Under the pieces are notes generated by a model that was not told the DNA's origin, did no database searches, and saw only the letters and a program-made list of their open reading frames with translations. This document shows positions 33,345 through 44,319 of a stretch of DNA of 64,000 bases, piece after piece. Each line of letters starts with the position of its first letter. The stretch's first letter is position 1. The stretch spans positions 24,345,045 through 24,409,044 of the forward strand of contig OW203990.1 in the NCBI GenBank assembly GCA_934047225.1. The letters are read 5' to 3'. Both the position numbers and the translations under genes were made by a program. The DNA comes from Ypsolopha sequella (taxonomy: Eukaryota; Arthropoda; Insecta; Lepidoptera; Ypsolophidae).

Positions 33345-33565
33345 TTATTTCATCAGTGGCTGGTACGGTCTTGGAGCATGGTTGTGGGTATTATCAATTT
33401 GTACAATCATTCCGTAGTCATCTAATCTGACCCTTGCTCTGCACCCCTTATTCTTCTTAGAACAGTAGAAATTGTTTGGACTGTTCATTTGACAATAAGT
33501 ATAACCGCTTAGCAACATTACGTATTTCCCTCGCTTTGTTGGAAAAAGTTCATATGGGAAATTAC
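33345..33565 (-). CDS. mod(mdg4): E22: alternative terminal exon, too short for simple ORF search
   Basis: TCTCATTGTAG then GT-AAT-TTC gives GNFPYELFPTKRGKYVM. The 73-residue tail is complete: YTYCQMNSPNNFYC, C35, C42, H61, H63. It then stops early (HNHAPRPYQPLMK, TAA) without the usual hydrophobic VKL/IKI end. The shortened end lies against a foldback element starting 21 bases downstream, which may have cut off the original terminus. Confidence 0.83.
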
Positions 33566-33774
33566 CTACAATGAGAATAAAACATATTTATTTTGGTAAT
33601 CATTTTATTAACATTATTTAAATTGGAATATAGATGACGGACTGGGGTAGTTTCATAGTGGTGGCCATAAAAAGACTGGATGCGACTGGAAAAGTTCGGT
33701 GTGAGAAAGAATGTTTGGTGTAAGGAAGAGAGTTTGGTGTGAGGAAGACAAGGCCTATGCCTAGTAACAGGCAA

Positions 33775-33998
33775 ATACAACGTGTAACGGAAAGGTGTAA
33801 CCATATTTGAAGAGCTTATTCAGTCAATGGTATAGAACAACTTATACTACGAAACAAAACCTGTATCTCGAAAAAAATATTGGAAGGGTAGATTTTTTTC
33901 TGAGATTTCGGCGTTGGTTCCATAGTAAAAGTTGTTCTTTACCATTGACTGAATAAGCTCTTCAAACATGGTTACACCTTTTTGTTACACGTTGTATA
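33775..33998. mobile_element. Foldback MITE, ~225 bp
   Basis: ATACAACGTGTAACGGAAAGG ... CTTATTCAGTCAATGGTA is inverted as TACCATTGACTGAATAAG ... CCTTTTTGTTACACGTTGTAT. One arm alone recurs at 43211-43272. Confidence 0.75.
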
Positions 33999-34114
33999 GT
34001 GGTTGCTATTTTTGCCTATTCCAAAGAGGGAATGCTGCCTCTGGGAACAAATTAAACAAACTATTTGTTAAAAAAGCATTTGAATATTCGATCACAGAAT
34101 GATCGTTCAGATGA

Positions 34115-34120
34115 TTTATT
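34115..34120 (-). promoter_or_regulatory. Poly(A) signal for E23
   Basis: AATAAA about 37 bases past the E23 stop, in the same duplicated context as after E19 and E20. Confidence 0.65.
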
Positions 34121-34156
34121 GAAGGGAACTGTGAATTAGATTTCTTACGCCCGATT

Positions 34157-34395
34157 CTATATTTTAATATATTCTCCGGAAGTCTTCAAGTAGGTGTAGC
34201 TTGGCGGTGGATGATCATGGTCTTCATCAGCATACACTATTTTACCGTCATCATCCAGTTTCACTCGCGCCTTGCAACCGGCCAGCTTCTTTGAACAGTA
34301 GAAATTCTTTCGATTGTTCATTTGTGAGAATGTGTATCCGTGAAACATTAAAAGACTCTTTTTGCGATTTGTCGGTATAAAGTCGTATGAGTAAT
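34157..34395 (-). CDS. mod(mdg4): E23: alternative terminal exon, subfamily IV
   Basis: TTGATTTTAG then AT-TAC-TCA gives DYSYDFIPTNRKKSLL, as in E20, while the finger (SQMNNRKNFYC; C34, C41, H60, H62, HDHPPP) is nearer E19. This mosaic suggests sequence exchange among the three. 79 residues, YIKI-TAA. E21 and E22 lie between it and its sisters, so the triplet is no longer contiguous. Confidence 0.89.
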
Positions 34396-35016
34396 CTAAA
34401 ATCAAAAATGTACATTAACACATACAGTGGCACATATTTAATAATTAGTAAGAAAGAGTTTTGAAAACGTGCATTACGTTTTCTTGTGAGGTGTCAGGAG
34501 AAAGGGGGCACTCCCCTCCCCTACTGCTAAACGATATAAAATTTGGCCTCGCCAAAAATAATAACGTTTACTCCACGAAAGCAAGTGCAATAATAGAATA
34601 AAGTGACTAAGTTGTAGTAGTAATACTAAAGTCTTGCAATTAATTTTAATATTATAAACTACCCAACGAGAATAAACTCCTTTTTGGTAAAAAAAATATT
34701 TATTTACATTCAGACAGTTATATGATAATCTTAACAGCATTGTTATGAAACCGATGTAATTAAAAGTCACGATTTATTGGCAACGTAATTTCCAAAAGGG
34801 TCAGTAGACCCCAAGAAGCGAATAACCCGGCGAGAGCAAATACCGGTTCGTTAGATTCCACAACCAGACATTTCGCTAAGAATTTAGTATACTGTCTCTA
34901 TCACTGCGTGGTGTTAGATTGGCGAATTTATTTCGAATAAACCAAACGCAATTGCGCCACTAGTTGCTCGATATTGTCTTACTAGTGAAAAAACATATAA
35001 ACTTTTATATAAAACA

Positions 35017-35258
35017 TCACGATAATTTGAGATAGTGGCCAGTTTTAGTTACCATATAATGGGGCGGCGCATGGGAATGTATTTTAACAGCACTAGCAAT
35101 ACTGCCATCTCTGTTTAACTTCACTCGAGATTTGCATCCAGCATCCTTCTTAGAGCAATAGTAGTGACACGACTGGTTTACTCGGGAGAAAGAGAAACCT
35201 CCATAAATAAGCATGTTTTTTCCACGAGTCGTCGGTACTAAAGTATAATCAAAAAATT
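35017..35258 (-). CDS. mod(mdg4): E24: alternative terminal exon, single-copy type
   Basis: CCTTTCAG then AA-TTT-TTT gives EFFDYTLVPTTRGKN. The 80-residue tail has FSFSRVNQSCHYYC, C35, C42, H61 and H63 (HSHAPP), and ends YLKLS. An additional Cys (C31) lies four residues before the first ligand. VPTTRGKN matches the general opening consensus. No close relative in the window. Confidence 0.87.
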
Positions 35259-35528
35259 CTGAAAGGGAATTTTATTTAATTAACATGACATGTTGTTTCT
35301 AAGGTTTAACTTGCAAAATTCGAAATCTTTACGTATCATACTCTCTACATGTCCAAACCACCGAAGCATTCCTTTTTCTATTCTAGTCACTCCGGCTTCT
35401 AGTCTCTAGCTGGACTTCAACAAATTTTAATGACTCTGTAATAGTAACAGTATTGATTCTTGGCAAAATATAAAGTTAAAGCGTTTTACGCAGCTTTATC
35501 TATATAAAATATTCATCTATCTATCTAT

Positions 35529-35690
35529 CAGCCTAGTTCGTCCACTGCTGGACATAAGCCTTTCCAGGACTTTGCCACTCCCGGCGGTCATCCTGGAAGA
35601 ATTGCCCATACTCACACACGCTGGGCAGGCGGGTTTGTGAGCGCGGTGCCGGAACCCTCGCGTGACGCCGTTGCCCTTCACCAGTCTGTT
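35529..35690. repeat. Lepidopteran LINE-related fragment
   Basis: CAGCCTAGTTCGTCCACTGCTGGACATAAGCC, later CACTCCCGGCGGTC, is a familiar interspersed segment in moths and butterflies. Noticeably GC-richer than its surroundings. Confidence 0.5.
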
Positions 35691-36178
35691 TTATATAAGG
35701 CCCGGCTATATAAAATATTAATTAACAAAAATGAATTGTGATTTAGCAAACGCCATTTATTGAATATTTTATGTTAATACACGGTCACAGTCATTATTAA
35801 ATACAAAATCATTGATTATGCGATAATAAAAGATTTAACACATGAAAAATGCCTTATGGGTTCTATCACCGATACTAATATCCTAAACCATTATAATTAT
35901 TTCATTCCACCTATGTATATATTTTTTCGATAAAATCCAAATTGACTGAAATTCAGTCCAAACGGTAGAGCGCCAATGAATTTTCCTAAATTTATGTGAA
36001 AAGTTAAGAAAATCAAGGTGAGGTGGACCAGAAAAAGCGTGTCTTTGTGTCTCAAGTAACGCGATAGACTCACCTCTATCACGTTGCTACGCAAAAATCG
36101 TCGGTGACATGAGGGTTCCAGTGACAATCAACACTGGAAATCACGTCTAAGACTCCACGGGAATACATGTTGTGACGG

Positions 36179-36213
36179 TATGTTTATACCTTTAAAACTA
36201 GGTATAAACATAC
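36179..36213. repeat. Short perfect hairpin downstream of E25
   Basis: GTATGTTTATACCT, a 7-base loop, then AGGTATAAACATAC. It lies 33 bases past the E25 stop, in the expected 3' UTR. Confidence 0.65.
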
Positions 36214-36245
36214 TAATTATAACAATAACTTAGAACACAAAACAT

Positions 36246-36457
36246 CTAGAAAACGGGTGGATGATTGTGATCTTTCTTACATCTTACGATTTTATGATTA
36301 CTAAGTAAAACCACGCAGGCCTTGCATCCGCTGCCCCTCGCGCCACATCTCCAGGTCGTCTGATCACCGCTGGAGACGGTTTTACCAAATCGATAGCCAC
36401 CCATCAGCAGCATTACACGACTACCGATCGTTTCGAGTTTGAAGCCTGGTTCCGCTT
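36246..36457 (-). CDS. mod(mdg4): E25: divergent terminal exon with classical FLYWCH residues
   Basis: GTCGTTTCAG then AA-GCG-GAA gives EAEPGFKLETIGSRVMLLMGG. The 70-residue tail has YRFGK, then TTWRC with W36 and C38, C45, H64 and H66 (HNHPPVF), and stops three residues after the prolines. Two extra Cys at 48 and 60. It keeps the family Trp that subfamilies I-II lack and is GC-richer than its neighbours. A perfect hairpin (36179-36213) lies in the presumed 3' UTR. Confidence 0.82.
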
Positions 36458-36639
36458 CTGAAACGACAACATGATAATCTTACATCAGTATGTATAGTCC
36501 AGGACGTGGAAACCGCATTGCTGAAGTTGTCAGGAATGTACCAAATACTATCAAACATGATGTGAACAAACGGTCTACCTCAATAAATACTCTGATAAAT
36601 TCGGATACTACAAATTTTGTATGATTCGATAAAGCGAAA

Positions 36640-36864
36640 GTGCTTGTTTGTGAAAAGTTAGTTCGCGAATCTATTGAAATAAGTCAACGCCCTAATTATA
36701 ATAAAGACACTGGTTGGACTTTGCTCTCAATGTGGAAGGCTGCGCTTAAAACTGAAAATGGATCACGTACAGATTATTATAGTGAAAACGACGTAGATAC
36801 TGTGAGTTCCACGTGTTTTGCGCTGTTTGGTGACACTCCCGAAATTGATAACGCAAGCTCTTAA
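36640..36864 (+). other. Open frame on the opposite strand, unrecognised
   Basis: 74 codons beginning MLVCEKLVRESIEIS, with SMWKAALK and an acidic Ser-rich end. The composition looks protein-like and the only ATG-to-stop frame here does not overlap a cassette. I find no splice signals or family, so it may be a gene fragment carried by a transposon or chance. Confidence 0.2.
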
Positions 36865-37032
36865 GAAACAAAATGTGCGGAAGCCCAACTTGTCCTGTCT
36901 TATGAGGGGTGTTACCTCCTCCCCCCTACCCCCAGACCCAAGACGATGCCTCTTTGCTAAATATTTACCATAAATAGTACTAAAAAACTTTTGTTGGTGA
37001 TAGCAATATAAAAGTATAATCTGTAAAGTGAT

Positions 37033-37364
37033 CTACTGTAGTAGCAGTTGCACGAGTTTCTTACCTTTGTTGTCATCATCACAGGTTTGGATACGATCTG
37101 GTGCGTGCTTGTCCACCACACTTTCATGATTGTGTTTATTTTTTAAATGCAACCCTTTTTCATGATTGTGTTTATTATCAAAAAGCACCACTTTTTCATC
37201 AATTGTATGCAGTTTAGCTGTGCAATATCTACTGCTTTGTAACGCACACTTCCACTTCTGCCTTAATGTTGATCTTGTCTTGTCATGATAAAATCTGTAC
37301 CCATCAACTTCAATCATCTTAGAACCTTTTTTAGACGTAGCGAAACGAAATATTGGCATGCTAT
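37033..37364 (-). CDS. mod(mdg4): E26: long terminal exon with duplicated His motif
   Basis: TGTTTTACAG then AT-AGC-ATG gives DSMPIFRFATSKKGSKMIEVDG. The 110-residue tail has QKWKC (W38, C40), C48, then NKHNHE twice: H66/H68 and again H78/H80, from a duplicated AATAAACACAATCATGA segment. A Cys (TCDDD) and a basic end (KGKKLVQLLLQ) follow. It is the longest single-exon tail here, 25-30 residues over the norm. Confidence 0.82.
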
Positions 37365-37481
37365 CTGTAAAACAATAAAAATGTATAAAACTTTATTACA
37401 AGTTTTTTTGTTTTTTTATATATTAAATATTAAAGTGTATAGGAAACGTTAAAATAAAAGATAAGAATGTTAAAAATCAGA

Positions 37482-37487
37482 TTTATT
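37482..37487 (-). promoter_or_regulatory. Poly(A) signal for E27
   Basis: AATAAA 36 bases past the E27 stop. Confidence 0.55.
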
Positions 37488-37522
37488 TTAAAAAAATACA
37501 TGAATACAAAAAACTAAATCAT

Positions 37523-37770
37523 TTACTTTTCTTTTATCAGTTTTAAATATTGTCCGCTGCTTGTGATCATATATTTCGGTGGCTTGTGATTATGTTCCCC
37601 CGAAAACTTTTTTATGCTTCCTTTATCACCAAGTTTAATATGCGTTTTGCAACCATGTGCCTTTGAAGAACAATAAAAATAATCGGGGCGTATTTGTGAA
37701 AACTTGTATCCTTCAAATAACAACAAGTGCTTTCCTTTAGGCGTTTTTACAAGTTGGTATTTATGTTGCG
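37523..37770 (-). CDS. mod(mdg4): E27: alternative terminal exon, basic C-terminus
   Basis: ATAATTTTCAG then CG-CAA-CAT gives AQHKYQLVKTPKGKHLLLFEG, the only cassette whose first codon would be GCG (Ala). The 82-residue tail has YKFSQIRPDYFYC, C34, C41, H60 and H62 (HNHKPP) and ends YLKLIKEK, four residues past the normal end. No internal Met in the N-terminal part. Confidence 0.86.
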
Positions 37771-38679
37771 CTGAAAATTATCAAGTCAATCAATTTCAAG
37801 TAATATAGCAAACAGTACGCAATCGATCATGATACATTTGCACGATTTAAGTAAATGTTACGTTCCTTTTATACAATAATAAAATTTTAACCAACTTCTT
37901 GCTCAGTCTATTGGCTTCTTTAAATAAATACATTCTGAGTGATATATGTAATAATTAATTAGTATATAATTATTCATGGAACGGTACACGTATGTATATT
38001 TACTTTTATATTCATCAATAGTTCTAGGTATATAGTTGTATACTGGACGAAATCTCTTCTTAGATATAAGAATACTTTTGTACATGTCTTTTCCTTATTT
38101 ATATTTTGATTTTCTTTTTTTGTGTACAATATAGAATAAGAAAAAGAACACAAATTATATTTACAAGCTCTTGGCAAATCATAATTAAGATCACTCTTAA
38201 GGCGATATGCGAAAAAAAATACGGGTGTTTCTTTTCTGTGTATTTCATGAAATACACGGAAAACTTTAATAAATTTCTGGTATATGCATTTTGACTATAT
38301 AATCTAGGATTTTGAAATTGGAAAACATGTTTGGATAAATTTTCCTCTATAGAAATAATTGTTGAAATGAGGTCTTCAAACACACTTTTTCTCCTTGTTT
38401 GACGAATAGGAACCATATACAGAAATCAAACGTATTTTATTAGGTGTGTTTCAACAATATCTAGAGATTTGATATTTGAAATTAGCTATATTGGTTTTTT
38501 TAATAAAAATATAAAACCAACTTTTTTTCCTTTTGCCCTGAATCCGCCCCTCTCGCACTGCGCGATTTTTCGCTTGGAGTGACAGTGACAAAAATAAAAT
38601 TCGCATAGCCTCTTAATGTTACTTACGTAATACGTAAGCTATGTACTGGTCGATCTTACATATATACTCACGCCTGTTT

Positions 38680-38745
38680 CCCAAAGGGACTACAGATTTC
38701 CATCTGCTACGATCCTGACACACCTCTTTCGCTTCTTCCACTGGT
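38680..38745. repeat. Lepidopteran interspersed fragment
   Basis: CCCAAAGGGACTACAGATTTCC ... CACACCTCTTTCGCTTC resembles a common lepidopteran LINE-derived segment. Confidence 0.4.
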
Positions 38746-38876
38746 TGATCTATAAAACATTCTTTGCATGGAGTATGTTTCTAGAATCGGCATCTGGATT
38801 TGGATTTAGTGATAAAACAATAGTTACATTTATAGTCTAGTTATTAAACAGCAATAAATTAATTTTAATCGTTGGT

Positions 38877-39035
38877 TTATTTCACGTTGATATAGTTATC
38901 ATTTCTAGTAACCATATATTTTGGCGGGTCATGATTATGCACTCCTTTAACTTGGGCTATGTCTCCTTAATTGTCTAGTTTCACATGAGCCTTGCAACCA
39001 CCCACCTTTTTAGAGCGATTATAATGGCTAGTCCA
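38877..39035 (-). pseudogene. Truncated relic of an E28-like FLYWCH exon
   Basis: It begins directly after the E28 stop with no acceptor and no N-terminal half. It reads HYNRSKK (first Cys now Arg), GGCKAHVKLDN, an in-frame TAA, then GDIAQVKGVHNHDPPKYMVTRNDNYINVK and TAA. The second Cys and both His survive. It is a partial tandem duplicate of E28, now dead. Confidence 0.8.
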
Positions 39036-39043
39036 CCTTAAGG

Positions 39044-39294
39044 TTACAATTTAATATAGTCCCCATTTTTAGTGATCGAGTATTTAGGTGGCGCGTGATT
39101 ATGCGCTCCGTCAACTTGAACTATGTTTCCTTTTTTATCCAGTTTTACATGGCTTTTACAACTAGAGTACATTCTAGAGCAATAATAGTGACGAGTGGAG
39201 GTACTTCGGGAGTGTTGAGAATATGTATAACCGTTCAGCATCAGCAGTTTTTTTTTTCCCTTTGATGATGGTATGAATTTATAGTTACAAAATT
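39044..39294 (-). CDS. mod(mdg4): E28: alternative terminal exon, subfamily VI
   Basis: GCTTGTTACAG then AA-TTT-TGT gives EFCNYKFIPSSKGKKKLL. The 83-residue tail has YTYSQHSRSTSTRHYYC, C39, C46, H65 and H67 (HNHAPP) and ends DYIKL-TAA. The loop before the first Cys is 3 residues longer than in E29. Its 3' neighbour is a truncated relic of the same type beginning right after the stop. Confidence 0.88.
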
Positions 39295-40689
39295 CTGTAA
39301 CAAGCAATGACAGAAAAATTTATTGAGTTCAACTTTAAAAAAAGGGTCAAGTGCGAATAGAACTCGTGCTTTGAGGGGGTTCCGTTTAAAATACCAATTT
39401 ATTCTACGTGTTGGTACCAACCTACTTAACTTGACACTTAAGATTCATAAAAATCAATGTGTCCAAATGGTCTAATTTAGTTGGTATTGTAAAATTCATA
39501 TACGTCGTCTTACCTACTTATCAACGGAAATTAAGTTTAAAGAACCCTATAGGTTTTCATGGTATGCTAATTTGTATAAAATTGATAACGAACATTTTTT
39601 TTTACGTTGAGAAGAAGCCTGATTTTTAACAGCACCATGGGGCCGTAGACTTCTGTAGGAGGTAACAGTTTAAAATTGATGTCTTTCAGGGAGAAAAAGA
39701 AAGAAAGAAGAAATTTATCACGGGTAATCAATCGGTCGAGCTTACTAACTATTTACAAATTGTACAATACAAGTAAACCCGCGGTGGGATGTACTACAAC
39801 TATATTATTTTTAAAACAATTACCCGAAAATGGAAATAGACTCAGCTATATGCCATCTGAAACAATTTTCAGATAACGCTGATTTTCAGCTATTCCAATG
39901 CCACTAATGTTTTTTATATTTCATATAAGTTTTTGTATTATACATAAGAATAAGAGTTAATTGTGCACGCAGCAGATAGCACTCATAAATAAGTTGAGTA
40001 AAACAAAAAAAAACAATAACACAATTTTTAGACCAAAATTATAGCAATTAATAACCAAAAAAAAATAATAAAAAGACCAAGGGTCTTGAAAGGCGGACAG
40101 ACCGATAAAGTGCTCCTATAAGAGTTCTGTTTTTCCACTTAGTGCTAGGGAATCCTAAAATGACAGAAGTTTAATAATTTGTTAATTATAAATGCATTTA
40201 AAATGTTACATTATAACACTAAACGCAGAAAACGAGTTCTGATAAACGAATTGGATGAAGAAGCCGAGAGAACGGAAAGAATTTGGCTGTAAAAGAAGCT
40301 TGTATCCAATTTTCTTTGATGATGATATGTAAAATTAAAGGACACTGGTTCTAAATTTATTTATTTATTTATTTACAACATATAAACATAGAAAATACGA
40401 GAGGAACCATGTCTGGCACTTATAATAACACTATACTTAGAAACGACGAGTTTACATGTAAAGGAAATTTAACCAAAGGAAATCGTAGGAAATTTAACTT
40501 TATCGCTACAGACATAAAAACTATTCAAAAGAATAGGGCTTTTGTGAAAACTATACTTTCAAAAAGTATGACTATGCTTTGTCTACATTAAGGTATTCAC
40601 AAATCAAGCAGCACTAAATATGTTATAAAAAAATACATTTGACTTGCAATTTTTTGTAACTTTATTCTAAAATTCAGGTCGGTAGATAC

Positions 40690-41081
40690 TAGTAGTTTAT
40701 GCTACAAGGGCGAAAAGGAACAAATTATGAGGACGATTTAAAACACGAGCGTAGCGAGTGTTTTAAACGTAACTGAGTAATTTATTGCTCTTACGCCCGT
40801 GTATCATACTACATTTTTAATGCATAGTGTGAGGAAATAAAACAAATATAATCTTGTGAACTTTAAATTATGATTGGCTCAAAAGAACTGTATCCAGAGC
40901 CGTTAAATAGTGGAAAAAAGTATAACATTTATGGTACATAGGAAAGGCTTCAGGTTAGCCAACCATTTTAAATAAATTTAAAAAAATAATAATAATAAAG
41001 CCCTAGGGCAAAATAATCGACTTTCTGTTCGGTTTTGATGCATAAAAAGTGGGCCTTTACGAGCACTTGCATTGAAAAAAT
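40690..41081. mobile_element. Hairpin MITE family H, copy B
   Basis: Starts TAGTAGTTTATGCTACAAGGGCG, ends GAGCACTTGCATTGAAAAA. Same internal hairpin core and the CCCTAGGGC mark as copy A, in inverse orientation. Confidence 0.75.
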
Positions 41082-41250
41082 ACCTATGTCCTTTTAGCCA
41101 ATAATATTTGGAAATTTATACACCATTCGGTTATTATATGACGTTTCATTATATGACCGAATTTATTAAGTAATTTCTTTCGTACCTCTACATACCAAGA
41201 CAATTTGTCGAATTGACAAAAACACTACGTATAACCATGAATGAATGAAT

Positions 41251-41395
41251 ACACACTTTATTGTACACGGTCAAATAAAAAATTTAGTGCAGAGTTTTAA
41301 ACACACAATGTTGTACAAGGGCAGACTTATCACTAAAAGCGATTTCTTCCAGCCAACCTTTGGGTGGTGAAGAAAGTATTATGGCGAGGGGGATA
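41251..41395 (+). repeat. Lepidopteran short interspersed repeat, copy 3
   Basis: Starts near ACACTTTATTGTACAC and passes CTAAAAGCGATTTCTTCCAGCCAACCTTTGGGTGG. It is the inverse of the copies at 1471 and 3205. Confidence 0.55.
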
Positions 41396-42314
41396 CCAAA
41401 TTTACAAAATAAATAAATAAAAGAAGAATAAAAACTAATAAAGTGAAAAATACATAATGCCTAATATATAATATACTCCTACCCAACTAAACTTACACAA
41501 TATATTTTATGTTTGATAATATACAGTGAGTCGACAAAAACAAAGAAAAAAAATTTTTTTTTAATCTTGAAAATATACTCCACCTGGGTATCTTTGTATA
41601 GGACGCGAGCGCAGTGCCTTTGGTTAACCGCTCGTAGAAAATATTGTATTTATGATAGAACGTTGTATTTTTTTTTTGTTAGGAAGATAATGGAATAGGC
41701 AATGTTAAATAGGAATAAAAGTATAGTGAAACGGGGATATTATTTTGAAAAAATTGACTATCACTAAAAAAAAAGACGGAAAAATTAAAGAAATAATCTT
41801 TTAGGATATTATTTTTATGGTAATGGTAGTTGATTATGTTTTGTTTTTGATTTGGTATGCAACGTCTATTCTTAAGGATTATAACAGTTTTATTTCATTG
41901 CATTACTCGGGATAGATCAAAAGTTATACATATTTTATATATACATATTTTACATATTTTATATATACATACATATTTTATACGTAGTCTCCATGGTAGG
42001 CAAAAAAAAATTTAAAACGTAAATTTATAAAACAAAGATTTCCTAAAAAAAACATTTTTTTGTCGATAAAATAAGGTCTAGTTTCACCCCTTTTCGGATG
42101 TGCACTTGTACGAGGGACACACTGTATACATACATATCGTATACATACCATAATATTATCTGCAATAATTATATCTGCAAAAGCAATTAATTATTCAATT
42201 GAAATAGTTACCAGTTTTAATTATCATTCAGTTGGGTAGTAATAACGTAGCTAACGTAATTATGATTTCGGCAACTATGACAAAGATAGTTGAAGCAATA
42301 TTTCAATAAATAAA

Positions 42315-42556
42315 TCACACTTTAATATAGTCACCATTTTTAGTGATCGTGTAATTAGGTGGCGCGTGATTATGCTCTCCGTCAACTTGAACTATATTTC
42401 CTTTTTTATCCAGTTTTACATGACCCTTACAGCCATATTTTCTTCTAGAGCAGTAAAAGTGACAAGTCGTGGTATTTTGAGAGTATGTGTAACCGTTCAG
42501 CATCAGCAATTTCTTTATTCCCCTCGATGATGGTATGAATTTATAATTATGAAATT
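42315..42556 (-). CDS. mod(mdg4): E29: alternative terminal exon, subfamily VI
   Basis: TTGTTACAG then AA-TTT-CAT gives EFHNYKFIPSSRGIKKLL. The 80-residue tail has SQNTTTCHFYC, C36, C43, H62 and H64, and ends DYIKV. An additional Cys (C32) precedes the first ligand. Duplicate of E28: the GAGGAAGCCGAGAGAACG flank is shared (near 40258 and 43142). A hairpin MITE inserted only about 20 bases upstream of the acceptor AG. Confidence 0.88.
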
Positions 42557-42577
42557 CTGTAACAATCAACAAAAGAA

Positions 42578-42965
42578 TAGTAGTTTATGCTACAAGGGCG
42601 AAAAGGAATAATACACGAGGACAATTTAAAACACGAGCATAGCGAGTGTTTTAAACATACCTAACCGAGTAATTTATTGCTCTTACGCCCGTGTATCATA
42701 CTACGTTTTTCAATGCATAGTGTGAGGAAATAAAAGAAATTAAACTTTAAATTATGTTGGCTCTAAAGGACTGTATCCGGAGCCATTAAACAGTGGAAAA
42801 AAAGTATAACATTTATGGTACACAGGAAAGGTTGCAGGTTAGCCAACTTCTCGTAAATAAATAAAAAAAAATATATATAATAAAGCCCTAGGGCAAAATA
42901 ATCAACTTTCTGTTCGGTTTTGATGCATAAAAAGTGGGCCTTTACGAGCACTCGCATTGAAAAAA
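42578..42965. mobile_element. Hairpin MITE family H, copy C, at the E29 acceptor
   Basis: TAGTAGTTTATGCTACAAGGGCG ... GAGCACTCGCATTGAAAAA. It begins 20 bases upstream of the E29 acceptor AG, so the E29 branch point must lie inside the element. Confidence 0.75.
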
Positions 42966-43210
42966 TATAATAAGTTTAACTTTCAAAAATAACAGAATTA
43001 TTGAATTGTTTATGATTATTGTATTTAAAATGATACCTACATAAATAAAAAGAGAGATCGGATAAACGAACCACGAGATTAAAGTAGAAATGGGCAAGTT
43101 AAAAAATAAAACGCCCTTGTTTACGGAAATACGTCAGGGTTGAGGAAGCCGAGAGAACGAAGAGAATGTTTGTAAAAGAGAAGCTTGTATCTAGCTTTAG
43201 TAAAAGTGTT

Positions 43211-43272
43211 TCTATACCATTGACTGAATAAGCTCTTCAAATATGGTTACACCTTTCTGTTACACGTTGTAT
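43211..43272. repeat. Single arm of the 33775 foldback element
   Basis: TCTATACCATTGACTGAATAAGC ... GTTACACGTTGTATA, matching one arm of 33775-33998. Confidence 0.65.
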
Positions 43273-43274
43273 AT

Positions 43275-44080
43275 CTCTCTGTAACTAAGTATACTACCTT
43301 TTACGATAATGTCCTATATCCTGAAATTAAGATATTTGTAGAGAACTTTCAATAAAGGACTACATATATGTCACGCTTTGATCCACTATGTACCACTATA
43401 CACCATTTTAGACTTGAAAGTTTATTCAGGGAAAACTATTTATTTCTTCTACAAAGCTCAACCGAACAAATAAGTCTAGCCTATACACACACAAATATAG
43501 GAAGTTTCTCTGAAACTTGATTACTAGAGCTAGTTTCTTTAAATCTAGTCTATCTAGTCACAAAATAAATTCCTTAAGAGGATGGCATACCCTAGCAACT
43601 TTTTTTATTACCCGTCCAGCACAATACGTCTAATAGCAAAGACCCTATTTGCTTTTGATAGAGGCGATTATATGTTGTCTCTTTGGCCTCTTGTTCTTGG
43701 ACGCGTAATACTAGTGATCACTCAGCGAAACAACAAATTGGTGTGTTTTTAGCTAATACTGAAATATTTTGTAGGGAAAAAATATTAGATTTAGGTAACA
43801 TCCCTTCATATTTCTATTGCCTATTTTATAAATAAAAAAACTAGTTGATCTCTTGACCGCGTTTTCAAATCAAATCAAAAAAAAGAGGGTAGAAAACATT
43901 TTTTTTTTGACAAAAGTATACATCTTAAAACATTGTTTATAGGTGGAATCCCTAGATAAAAAATCGATAAATCAAATATATTTTCTTCAATATGAAGAGA
44001 GACCTAGTTTCTTCCAATGAACCCTTGAAATCCTGGTGTTGTTGATGTTCTTGCGTCAGGTGTCCCGTTAAATGAAAAAA
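43275..44080. other. Spacer without recognisable gene
   Basis: No cassette, repeat end or AATAAA that I can assign. Confidence 0.4.
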
Positions 44081-44083
44081 TAT

Positions 44084-44319
44084 TCAACACAATTTGACAT
44101 AAAATCCTGCCGAGGTAACCACGTACTTTGGAGGCTCATGGTTGTGAACATTACACAACTCGACAATATACCCGGACTTGTTCAGTTTCACTCTAGCTTT
44201 ACATCCAACGTCTCTCTTGGAACAGTAGTAGGTTCTGGTGCGGTGGTTCTGCGAGAATGTATATCCATCTGTCAGCATTAGGAGGTTCTTGCCACGATTC
44301 GTTGGAATGAATTTGTAGC
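44084..44319 (-). CDS. mod(mdg4): E30: alternative terminal exon, single-copy type
   Basis: CTCTTTTTCAG then GC-TAC-AAA gives GYKFIPTNRGKNLLMLTDG. The 78-residue tail has YTFSQNHRTRTYYC, C33, C40, H59 and H61 (HNHEPP), and ends FYVKLC-TAA with Cys as last residue. An extra Cys (C56) precedes the His pair. It best represents the common opening (F-I-P-T-x-R-G-K-N-L-L-M). Confidence 0.88.
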
